From NCBI GenBank assembly GCA_002774465.1, contig PEYH01000044.1:1-14996 (forward strand): DNA of 14,996 nucleotides, read 5' to 3'. Shown here piece by piece: positions 6,685 to 12,917 of the stretch; the first letter of the stretch is position 1; every line of letters begins with the position of its first letter. A program made the translations under genes and the position numbers. Below the pieces are notes generated by a model that searched no databases, had not been told where the DNA came from, and worked only from the letters and a program-made list of their open reading frames with translations. The stretch is from Parcubacteria group bacterium CG08_land_8_20_14_0_20_43_9. GTDB lineage: Bacteria > Patescibacteriota > Minisyncoccia > Minisyncoccales > PEYH01.

Positions 6685-7665
6685 ATGAGAAAAACTATTT
6701 TAACAGGGGATAGGCCGACCGGGCCCCTTCATCTGGGCCACTATGTCGGTTCGCTTAAAAATAGGGTGGATTTTCAAGACAAATACGACTCGTATTTTAT
6801 CATTGCCGACTATCAGGTTTTGACAGACCAATTGTCCAAAGCGGAGAATATAAAGAAAAATATCAAAGAAATAGTGCTGGATTATCTGTCGGTGGGCATC
6901 GACCCTGATAAATCAACGATTTTTGTCCAATCCCAAATACCGGAAATCGCGGAATTGACGTTTCTTTTTTCAATGCTGATAACAATGGCGCGGGTGGAGA
7001 GAAACCCGACGGTCAAGGAAGAAATAAGGGCCTCTGGCACGAAAAAAGCAAGTTTGGGCTTTATCAGTTATCCGGTTTCGCAGGCAGCGGATATCCTAGT
7101 CGTCAGAGCCGATGCGGTGCCGGTGGGCAAAGACCAACTGCCCCACCTTGAAATTACGCGGGAAATTGCCGCCACCTTTAACCGCTTGTTCGGAAAAGTG
7201 TTCCCAATGCCGGAAGCGATTTTGAGCCAGACCCCGACTTTGCCCGGCTTAGACGGCCAAAAGATGAGCAAATCGAGAAACAATGCCATCTTTTTGTCTG
7301 ACAGTCCGGGAGTGGTGGAGGAGAAAGTGATGAAAGCGATTACTGATACCAAAAAAATCCGCATTGATGACCCGGGCAGACCGGAAATTTGCAATATTTA
7401 TCAATATTATCTGGCCTTTTTTCCGGAAAAGGCGAAGGAGATAAAACCATTGTGCGAAGCGGGAAAAATCGGCTGCGTTGCCTGCAAAAAACAACTGGCA
7501 GAAATGCTTAACGAATTTTTAGACCCAATCCGCAAAAAAAGAAGCCAGTATGCCAAAAAACCAAAACTTATTGACGAGATTTTGGAGCAGGGAAGGAAAA
7601 AGACCCGAAAAAGAGCGGCCGAAACCCTATCCCTGGTCAAGCAAGCAATGAGAATTGATTATTGA
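6685..7665 (+). CDS. trpS: Tryptophanyl-tRNA synthetase
   Basis: A class Ic synthetase that charges tRNA-Trp. The 326 residues are the normal bacterial size. The ATP-binding HIGH motif appears as HLGH (16-19) within RPTGPLHLGHY, the signature of TrpRS, and KMSKS is at 193-197 within GLDGQKMSKSRN. The gene begins directly after the aldolase stop with no SD. It is the last housekeeping gene of the operon. The final 15 codons plus about 30 bases after the stop recur at 8375-8453, so its 3' end is the boundary at which toxin-antitoxin modules were added. The gene itself is intact. Confidence 0.96.
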   Translation: MRKTILTGDRPTGPLHLGHYVGSLKNRVDFQDKYDSYFIIADYQVLTDQLSKAENIKKNIKEIVLDYLSVGIDPDKSTIFVQSQIPEIAELTFLFSMLITMARVERNPTVKEEIRASGTKKASLGFISYPVSQAADILVVRADAVPVGKDQLPHLEITREIAATFNRLFGKVFPMPEAILSQTPTLPGLDGQKMSKSRNNAIFLSDSPGVVEEKVMKAITDTKKIRIDDPGRPEICNIYQYYLAFFPEKAKEIKPLCEAGKIGCVACKKQLAEMLNEFLDPIRKKRSQYAKKPKLIDEILEQGRKKTRKRAAETLSLVKQAMRIDY

Positions 7666-7696
7666 TTTGTGAAGTTATCAAAAGCCCGAAAATTGC
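7618..7696 (+). repeat. trpS 3'-end repeat, copy A (original, in trpS)
   Basis: It covers the last codons of trpS from GCC 7618, the stop TGA, and about 30 bases of spacer ending AAATTGC. It matches 8375-8453 at 74 of 79 positions with no gaps (differences at 7632, 7641, 7659, 7664, 7677). Right after it the two copies diverge into the upstream regions of two different toxin-antitoxin modules. The copies flank the mntA-hepT module. Confidence 0.9.
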
Positions 7697-7703
7697 TTAT
7701 GAT
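7675..7703 (+). promoter_or_regulatory. Putative promoter of mntA-hepT, leaderless
   Basis: The -35 TTATCA (7675-7680), a 17-base spacer and -10 TATGAT (7698-7703) place the RNA start at about 7710, the A of the mntA ATG. The -35 and most of the spacer are inside the trpS-tail repeat, while the -10 is just outside it. Confidence 0.5.
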
Positions 7704-7709
7704 AAAATT

Positions 7710-8003
7710 ATGAAAAAAATCAAAGAAGCCCAAAAAACGCTTAGGGAAATAAGGCCCATATTGAAAAAGCGATTTAATGTAAACAAAATCGGGGTTTTCG
7801 GTTCTTTTGCAAGAGGGGAAGAAAAAAGGACAAGCGATTTAGATATTTTAGTGGAATTTTACGCCCCTGTAGGATTATTCTCTTTCATCGAGCTCGAAAA
7901 CTTTCTAAAGGAACGATTGGGAATAAAAGTTGATTTAGTAATGAAAGATTCTTTAAGGCCGCAAATTAAAAAACGAATAATTAAAGAGACCATTTATGCC
8001 TGA
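7710..8003 (+). CDS. mntA: MntA-type minimal nucleotidyltransferase antitoxin
   Basis: The 97-residue protein has the nucleotidyltransferase-fold active site GSx10DxD: G31-S32 ... D43-L-D45, with a third acidic residue D75 in KVDLVM. Known MntA proteins neutralise the partner HEPN toxin by transferring AMP to a tyrosine of its RX4HXY motif; that the same happens here is inferred from the motifs and pairing. ATG 7710 is chosen because the -10 box ends 6 bases before it; the in-frame TTG 7662 lies inside the last codons of trpS and would add an unconserved leader. The stop overlaps the hepT start by 8 bases. The pair sits between two copies of the trpS tail and was probably acquired as a module. 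Confidence 0.88.
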   Translation: MKKIKEAQKTLREIRPILKKRFNVNKIGVFGSFARGEEKRTSDLDILVEFYAPVGLFSFIELENFLKERLGIKVDLVMKDSLRPQIKKRIIKETIYA

Positions 8004-8358
8004 AAGAGATTACTCTCTTCATTTAGATGATATAATTGAAGCGGTCGGCAAGATTGAGGGCTATACTACGAATTTAACATTCAAAAAATTCTGCGAAAAT
8101 TCTATGGTCATGGATGCGGTTATCAGAAATTTTGAAATCATAGGAGAAGCGTCAAGGCGAATGCCAACGAATATTAAAAAGCGGTACCATGATATTCCTT
8201 GGAAAATAATGGCAGGAATGCGCAATAAATTAATCCACGAATATTTTGGAGTGAATAAAGCGGTATTGTGGAAAACGATTAAAGAAGATTTGCCAAAAAT
8301 TGAACCACCCCTTTTGAGAATTAGAAAAAATCTCGGAAAATCTAATAGATTAATCTGA
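7996..8358 (+). CDS. hepT: HepT-type HEPN toxin (putative ribonuclease)
   Basis: A 120-residue, probably all-helical HEPN protein of the DUF86/HepT type. The active-site motif RX4HXY is intact: R76, H81 and Y83 within RNKLIHEY. In characterised MntA-HepT (type VII) systems the toxin is an RNase acting on tRNA or mRNA, and the tyrosine is the residue AMPylated by MntA. All residues needed for both toxicity and control are present, so the module looks functional. The start ATG overlaps the mntA stop in the sequence ATGCCTGA. No SD is seen, so translation is probably coupled to mntA. Seventeen bases after the stop the displaced trpS tail begins. Confidence 0.88.
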   Translation: MPERDYSLHLDDIIEAVGKIEGYTTNLTFKKFCENSMVMDAVIRNFEIIGEASRRMPTNIKKRYHDIPWKIMAGMRNKLIHEYFGVNKAVLWKTIKEDLPKIEPPLLRIRKNLGKSNRLI

Positions 8359-8374
8359 TTAGCTCTTGAGATTT

Positions 8375-8453
8375 GCCGAAACCCTATCTCTGGTCAAACA
8401 AGCAATGAGAATTGAATATTAATTTGTGAAGTTGTCAAAAGCCCGAAAATTGC
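8375..8453 (+). repeat. trpS 3'-end repeat, copy B (detached tail)
   Basis: It still encodes the TrpRS C-terminus AETLSLVKQAMRIEY followed by TAA, against ...MRIDY and TGA in the real gene. The coding differences are two silent changes, one Asp-to-Glu and one stop-to-stop change. The upstream edge at 8374/8375 is abrupt. It has no start codon or reading context of its own, so it is a gene fragment. It separates mntA-hepT from hicB-hicA. Confidence 0.9.
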
Positions 8454-8455
8454 CG

Positions 8456-8483
8456 TTGACAATAAAAATGATTCCATTAGAAT
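8456..8483 (+). promoter_or_regulatory. Strong promoter of hicB-hicA, leaderless
   Basis: A perfect -35 TTGACA (8456-8461), a 16-base spacer and -10 TAGAAT (8478-8483, five of six consensus bases) predict transcription from about 8490, the A of the hicB ATG. It begins just beyond the trpS-tail copy. HicB proteins often autoregulate, but no operator could be recognised. Confidence 0.65.
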
Positions 8484-8489
8484 AAAACT

Positions 8490-8735
8490 ATGAATAGAAA
8501 TCTTAATTATAATGCAATATTTCGCGGAGAACCAGAGGGTGGGTTTACGGTAATTGTTCCCAGCCTACCTGGATGCGTTACCTACGGCCGCACTCTTCAG
8601 GAAGCAAAAAAAATGGCTGTTGACGCTATTAAGGGATATCTCGCCTCTCTGAAAAAACACAAAGAATCTATCCCCACTGACAAAGAAAGCTTTTTTACTT
8701 CGGTAGAAATTAAAAAGGCCTCGGCCAATGCCTAA
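8490..8735 (+). CDS. hicB: HicB-family antitoxin
   Basis: The 81-residue protein carries the HicB core (partly degraded RNase H-like fold): GGFTVIVPSLPGC, then TYGRTLQEA and an amphipathic helix DAIKGYLASLKKH. HicB binds and blocks the HicA toxin encoded next to it. No separate DNA-binding helix-turn-helix or ribbon-helix-helix is evident at the C-terminus, so any autoregulation is unclear. The predicted RNA start coincides with the ATG. The stop overlaps hicA by 8 bases. Here the antitoxin gene comes first, whereas in E. coli hicA precedes hicB; both orders are known. Confidence 0.9.
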   Translation: MNRNLNYNAIFRGEPEGGFTVIVPSLPGCVTYGRTLQEAKKMAVDAIKGYLASLKKHKESIPTDKESFFTSVEIKKASANA

Positions 8736-8961
8736 GCTTTCTGCATTAACCTCTAAAAAATTAGTACAAATTCTTAAGAAGCTTGGCTTCCGATTAGACC
8801 ATACTACTGGGAGTCATTTTGTTTTTTATCATCCAGAAACTCAAAAAAGAGCAGTGATTCCTTATCACATAAAAGACCTGCCCAAAGGAACAATAATGAG
8901 TATTTTAAGAGAAGCGGGTATTAGTAGGACAGATTTAGAAAAACTAAAAAAGAAAAAATAG
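8728..8961 (+). CDS. hicA: HicA-family mRNA interferase toxin
   Basis: A 77-residue dsRBD-like toxin that cleaves mRNA during translation. The family signature is clear: LGFRLDHTTGSHFVF with catalytic His at residue 30, then HP, RAVIPYH, DLPKGTI and SILREAGIS. The length is typical and the toxin looks intact, so the upstream hicB should be needed for viability. The start lies in the hicB stop region (sequence ATGCCTAA), the same 8-base overlap as in mntA-hepT. Its stop is one base from the stop of convergent valS, with no terminator between. Confidence 0.92.
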   Translation: MPKLSALTSKKLVQILKKLGFRLDHTTGSHFVFYHPETQKRAVIPYHIKDLPKGTIMSILREAGISRTDLEKLKKKK

Positions 8962-8962
8962 C

Positions 8963-11320
8963 TTACTCGATTTTTCCTACTGACATTAGTTTGCTAATCA
9001 AGGGCAAGTATTTTTTTATTTTCGCCTTATTTTTCGCTTTTATTGATATTGATTCCACCTCCGCTTTCATCGAGAGCCGGTGTTCTGATTTGTATTTTCT
9101 GATTTGAGCAATGGCATCTATGACTTGTTCAAAATCATTGGCCACAGAAGGAAAAACCAATTTTTTGTCTATTAACGGCAAAAGAGTCAGGTGAATACTC
9201 TTTGCCTTTTCCGTTTTGCGGAAATAATCCTGATACACCTCCTCGGTGACAAAAGGCATAAAGGGCGCGTAGAGTTTCAATGTCCCTAAAATAATTTTGT
9301 AAATTGTGAATCGGGCTGCCCTTAATGTTTCTTTATTTTTCGGTTCATAAACCCGCGATTTCACGATTTCCAAATAATTGTCGCAGAAATCTTTCCAGAA
9401 AAAGCTGTCCGCCATCTCTATCGCTCTCGGGTATTGGTAATTATCCATCTTAACAATGTATTCTTTGACCGCTTTGTTCAATTTCGCAAAAATCCATTTG
9501 TCTTCGTCTTCCAGATATCGGCTGTCTTCATTTTTCAGCGAATAATTCTCCAGATGCATAAGAGCGAAGCGCGAAGCGTTCCAAATCTTGGTAGCGGTTC
9601 TTTTGCCTTGCCGAATCTCTTCTTCGCTGAATCTGAAATCATCTCCCATCCCGGCTTTCCCTGCCCAATAACGCACTGCGTCAGCGCCGTACTTTTCCAG
9701 AATGGTTTCCGGGTCAACCGCGTTGCCCTTGGACTTGGACATTTTCTCGCCCTTGGAATCAAGAACATGACCGGAGATAAAAACATCGCGCCAAGGAATC
9801 TTTTCATAATGCAGATAAGAACGGGCAAGAGTATAAAACAGCCAAAAATTGATAATATCATGGGCCTGGGGCCGCAAAGACATAGGAAACATCTTTTCTC
9901 TTGCCTTTTTATCTTTTATAAGAGACAGGGCGATTTGGGGGGAAAGGGAACTGGTGGCCCAAGTGTCCAAAACATCGGTCTCCGGAATAAACTCGCTGCT
10001 TCCGCAGCCGCACTTTTTGCCCGGACTTGAATGAAGAGGGTCAACAGGCAAGGCCTTCATTGAGGGCGTTATGATTTTCCCGCATTTCTTACAGCGCCAA
10101 ACCGGTATGGGAATGCCGAAATATCTTTGCCTGGAAACGCACCAATCCCAACGCAAACCCTTAATCCAATTATCCAACCGCACTTTCATATATTGCGGAT
10201 GCCAATTCAATTTATCTGACTGGGCCAGAAATTGCTTTTTTAAATCAAGATATTTGATAAACCATTGTTTGGTAGGCAGTATTTCTATTTCAGTTCCGCA
10301 TCTCTCGTGGACATTGACCGAATGGCTGATGGCTTTTTGCGAAACCAACAGGCCTTTTTCTCTCAATTTTTCCAAAATCATCTTGCGCGCTATTTTTGAT
10401 GAAAATCCCTTAAATTCGCCGGCCAGCTCATTAAGCTCTCCCGGCCTGGTTATGGATATCCTTAACGGTAATTTATACTTAAAATACCAATCCAAATCAG
10501 CGGCGTCCCCGAAAGTGCAGCACATTACAATTCCGCTCCCTTTCTCTTTATCCACTTTATCGTCTGCCAAAATTTCAACTTTTTGCCCGAAAAGCGGAAC
10601 AATAGCGGTTTTCCCGATTAAATTCTTATGTCTCTTGTCCTGCGGATGAACAAAAACAGCCACACAACTGGCCAGCAATTCCGGCCGGGTGGTGGAAATC
10701 ACTATTTTCCCTCCGTCTTCAAGTCCAAAATATATGTCGTTGAAAACAGTTTGCTCTTCCTTGTCCTCAAGCTCGGCTTGGGCAATGGCGGTCTGGCAAG
10801 CCGGACAAAAAAGAGTAGGGGATTCTTTCTGGTATATCCGGCCCTGTTTGAAAAGTTCCAGAAAACGCTGCTGGCTTATCTTCTGCGCCTCCGGACTGAT
10901 GGTTGAATAGATATTGGAAAAATCGCAGGACGCGCCGATTCTCTTCCAGCCGAAAACAAATTCCGGCAAAATTTTGCTGATTGTTTTCTGGCAAAGTTGG
11001 ACAAAATTTTTGCGACCCACTTCAAAAAGAGTAACGCTGTTGATTGATTCAACCAGTTTTTCCGTAGGCAGACCGTTATTATCAACGCCAAAGGGAAAAT
11101 AGACATTTTCTCCCTTCATCCGGCGATAGCGGGCGATTATATCTTCGTGAGTATAGGAAGAAACATGGCCGAGATGCATTTTCCCGCTCAAAGTCGGGGG
11201 GTCGGTGTCAACGGAAAAAACTTTTCCCGCTTTTTGGGGACTGAATTTATACAAGCCCTCTTTTTCCCAAAATCTTTGCCATTTCAATTCCTGTTTTTTA
11301 AAATCGTATTGTTTCTGCAT
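8963..11320 (-). CDS. valS: Valyl-tRNA synthetase (short form)
   Basis: A class Ia synthetase for tRNA-Val. The HIGH motif is HLGH (49-52) after PPTLSGKM and KMSKS is at 526-530. The editing (CP1) domain is present with STTRPELL (209-216) and GSGIVM near 261-266, so misactivated threonine could be removed. Two Cys clusters, CPAC (172-175) and CKKC...CGC (410-439), look like zinc sites. At 785 residues it is far shorter than E. coli ValRS (951) and ends near SEHRLSMKAEV without the usual C-terminal coiled-coil arm. PPTLSG before HLGH and the body resemble archaeal-type ValRS more than IleRS. It is alone on the minus strand, preceded by an extended -10 promoter and no SD (A-rich before ATG). 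Confidence 0.94.
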   Translation of the reverse strand: MQKQYDFKKQELKWQRFWEKEGLYKFSPQKAGKVFSVDTDPPTLSGKMHLGHVSSYTHEDIIARYRRMKGENVYFPFGVDNNGLPTEKLVESINSVTLFEVGRKNFVQLCQKTISKILPEFVFGWKRIGASCDFSNIYSTISPEAQKISQQRFLELFKQGRIYQKESPTLFCPACQTAIAQAELEDKEEQTVFNDIYFGLEDGGKIVISTTRPELLASCVAVFVHPQDKRHKNLIGKTAIVPLFGQKVEILADDKVDKEKGSGIVMCCTFGDAADLDWYFKYKLPLRISITRPGELNELAGEFKGFSSKIARKMILEKLREKGLLVSQKAISHSVNVHERCGTEIEILPTKQWFIKYLDLKKQFLAQSDKLNWHPQYMKVRLDNWIKGLRWDWCVSRQRYFGIPIPVWRCKKCGKIITPSMKALPVDPLHSSPGKKCGCGSSEFIPETDVLDTWATSSLSPQIALSLIKDKKAREKMFPMSLRPQAHDIINFWLFYTLARSYLHYEKIPWRDVFISGHVLDSKGEKMSKSKGNAVDPETILEKYGADAVRYWAGKAGMGDDFRFSEEEIRQGKRTATKIWNASRFALMHLENYSLKNEDSRYLEDEDKWIFAKLNKAVKEYIVKMDNYQYPRAIEMADSFFWKDFCDNYLEIVKSRVYEPKNKETLRAARFTIYKIILGTLKLYAPFMPFVTEEVYQDYFRKTEKAKSIHLTLLPLIDKKLVFPSVANDFEQVIDAIAQIRKYKSEHRLSMKAEVESISIKAKNKAKIKKYLPLISKLMSVGKIE

Positions 11321-11492
11321 ATTTTTCTGTTATTATACCAAAAAGACAATTTTTCTCAATGCGCGCTAAAAAAACGACATTTGCACCATGGTGTCAAGCC
11401 GATTATTCATATTGTTTATATTATCAACTGGAAATTTTTTTGATTTCAGGTAAAATAAATAATCGCTAATAATCGTTCAAAAACACAAAAAA
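11321..11492. other. Divergent intergenic region valS/aspS
   Basis: This 172-base A+T-rich gap contains the valS promoter, a 10-bp palindrome CACCATGGTG (11384-11393) loosely flanked by TTG and CAA, and two copies of AATAATCG at 11458-11465 and 11468-11475, ten bases apart, just ahead of aspS. TAAAAT (11451-11456) or AATAAT (11468-11473) could be the aspS -10, but no convincing -35 was found. No gene is seen in it. Confidence 0.5.
11332..11359 (-). promoter_or_regulatory. valS promoter with extended -10, near-leaderless
   Basis: On the minus strand, TATAAT (11337-11332) is preceded by TGG, giving an extended -10, with -35 TTGAGA (11359-11354) and a 16-base spacer. Transcription should start near 11325, about 5 bases before the valS ATG. 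Confidence 0.6.
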
Positions 11493-12917
11493 ATGAAAAG
11501 AACATACATAGAAGAAACGCTAAAACATATAGGAGAAGAGGTAAGGGTAATGGGTTGGGTCCAAACATACCGCTCGCACGGCAAACTGATTTTCATTGAC
11601 TTGCGCGACAAGTCAGGCATTCTGCAGGTGGTTTTCTTGCCTAATTTGAACAAACCGGCTTTGGAAACGGCAAAAAAACTGCGGCCCGAATGGGTGGTGG
11701 AAATAACCGGCCTTATCAAAAAACGCGAAGGCAATACGGAAAACAAAAATATTGAAACAGGGACAATAGAAATGTCTGCCGAAGCCATCAAGGTCCTGTC
11801 CGAAGCCAAAACCCTGCCTTTCCCGATTGATGACGACGGCTATCAAATTAAAGAAGAAAAGCGGTTAAAATACCGATACCTTGACTTAAGAAGGGGGCGA
11901 ATGAAAAATAATCTGATTGCCCGGCAAAAAGCCGCTAACTTTATCAGGAACTTTTTAGGCGGCAAGGGATTTTTAGAAATAGAAACTCCGATTTTAACCA
12001 AATCCACGCCCGAAGGAGCAAGGGATTTTTTGGTGCCCTCCCGCTTGCAAACAGGCAAATTTTACGCCCTGCCCCAAAGCCCCCAGCAGTATAAGCAACT
12101 GCTGATGGTGGCGGGTATTGAAAAATATTTTCAATTCCCCCATGTTTTTAGGGACGAGGACTTGAGAGCCGACCGCCTTTTTGAACATACCCAAGTGGAT
12201 ATAGAAATGAGTTTTGTTGAGCAGGAAGATGTTTTGAGTTTAATAGAGGAAATGATGATTGATTTAACGGAAAAAGTTTTCAACAAAAAAATACAGGAAA
12301 AGCCGTTCCCCAGAATCACTTACGCCGAGGCGATGAAAAAATACAAAAGCGATAAGCCGGATTTAAGAAAGGACAAAGAAGGCGGATGCCTGGCTTTTTG
12401 CTGGGTAAAAGATTTTCCGATGTTTGAAGTGCTTGAAGACGGCTCTGTTGACGCGGTTCATCATCCGTTCACCGCGCTCGCGGACGAAGACCTTAAAAAA
12501 TTTAAAAAGATGAGCGTTGAGGATTTAAGAGGTCCCAAAGGCAGAAAAGAACTTCTCGGGTTCAGGGCAAAACAATACGATTTGGCGCTAAACGGCGTAG
12601 AGATAATGGGCGGCTCTATAAGAACACATCAAAAAGAGGTTTTGAAAAAGGTCTTTGAAACGCTGGGACACGCTCCGGAGGCGGTGGAAGAAAGATTCGG
12701 ACATATCATGGAAGCGTTTGAATACGGCGTTCCTCCTCACGGAGGAATTGCCGCGGGGTTTGACCGATTATTGCAAACAATTTTAAATGAAAAAAGCATC
12801 AGGGAAACAGTCGCCTTCCCGACTGCCACTTCAGGCGTCGCCTCGGTAATGGACGCTCCGTCTTTTGTTTCAGAAAACCAGCTAAGAGAACTGGGGATTA
12901 AGATAATAAAAAAATGA
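11493..12917 (+). CDS. aspS: Aspartyl-tRNA synthetase lacking the GAD domain
   Basis: A class IIb synthetase for tRNA-Asp. The N-terminal OB-fold anticodon-binding domain (about 1-105) has RSHGKLIFIDLRDKSG. The catalytic domain is of bacterial type: STPEGARDFLVPSR, QSPQ (195-198), motif 2 FRDEDLRADR (219-228), SDKPDLR, and motif 3 GIAAGFDRL (418-426). Bacterial AspRS is normally near 590 residues with a GAD domain of roughly 120 residues between SDKPDLR and the FPMFE segment. Here only about a dozen residues separate them, leaving 474. The catalytic residues look intact. Motif 2 continues LFEHTQVD where bacterial enzymes usually have QPEFTQID. Whether it also charges tRNA-Asn cannot be judged. 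No SD precedes ATG. The stop overlaps the next gene as ATGA. Confidence 0.94.
   Translation: MKRTYIEETLKHIGEEVRVMGWVQTYRSHGKLIFIDLRDKSGILQVVFLPNLNKPALETAKKLRPEWVVEITGLIKKREGNTENKNIETGTIEMSAEAIKVLSEAKTLPFPIDDDGYQIKEEKRLKYRYLDLRRGRMKNNLIARQKAANFIRNFLGGKGFLEIETPILTKSTPEGARDFLVPSRLQTGKFYALPQSPQQYKQLLMVAGIEKYFQFPHVFRDEDLRADRLFEHTQVDIEMSFVEQEDVLSLIEEMMIDLTEKVFNKKIQEKPFPRITYAEAMKKYKSDKPDLRKDKEGGCLAFCWVKDFPMFEVLEDGSVDAVHHPFTALADEDLKKFKKMSVEDLRGPKGRKELLGFRAKQYDLALNGVEIMGGSIRTHQKEVLKKVFETLGHAPEAVEERFGHIMEAFEYGVPPHGGIAAGFDRLLQTILNEKSIRETVAFPTATSGVASVMDAPSFVSENQLRELGIKIIKK

Noticed and set aside
7662..7709. TTG 7662 as start of mntA, giving 113 residues
   Set aside because: It lies inside the end of trpS and within the duplicated tail, upstream of the likely RNA start; the fold begins after ATG 7710.
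7663..8358. TGA read as glycine, as in Gracilibacteria/SR1
   Set aside because: TGA closes trpS, mntA, hepT and aspS exactly where family homology ends.
7699..8374. Transposon or insertion sequence carrying mntA-hepT
   Set aside because: No transposase or terminal inverted repeats, and the flanking repeat is a 79-base gene end, far longer than a target-site duplication.
9434..10649. Plus-strand open frames (9434-10030 and 10071-10649) opposite valS
   Set aside because: They mirror clear ValRS coding sequence with KMSKS and zinc-site motifs on the minus strand; no domain of their own.
8963..11320. Isoleucyl- or leucyl-tRNA synthetase instead of ValRS
   Set aside because: The region before HLGH reads PPTLSG, which fits ValRS rather than the GPPFANG pattern of IleRS, and the editing and catalytic segments also fit ValRS; LeuRS motifs are not seen.
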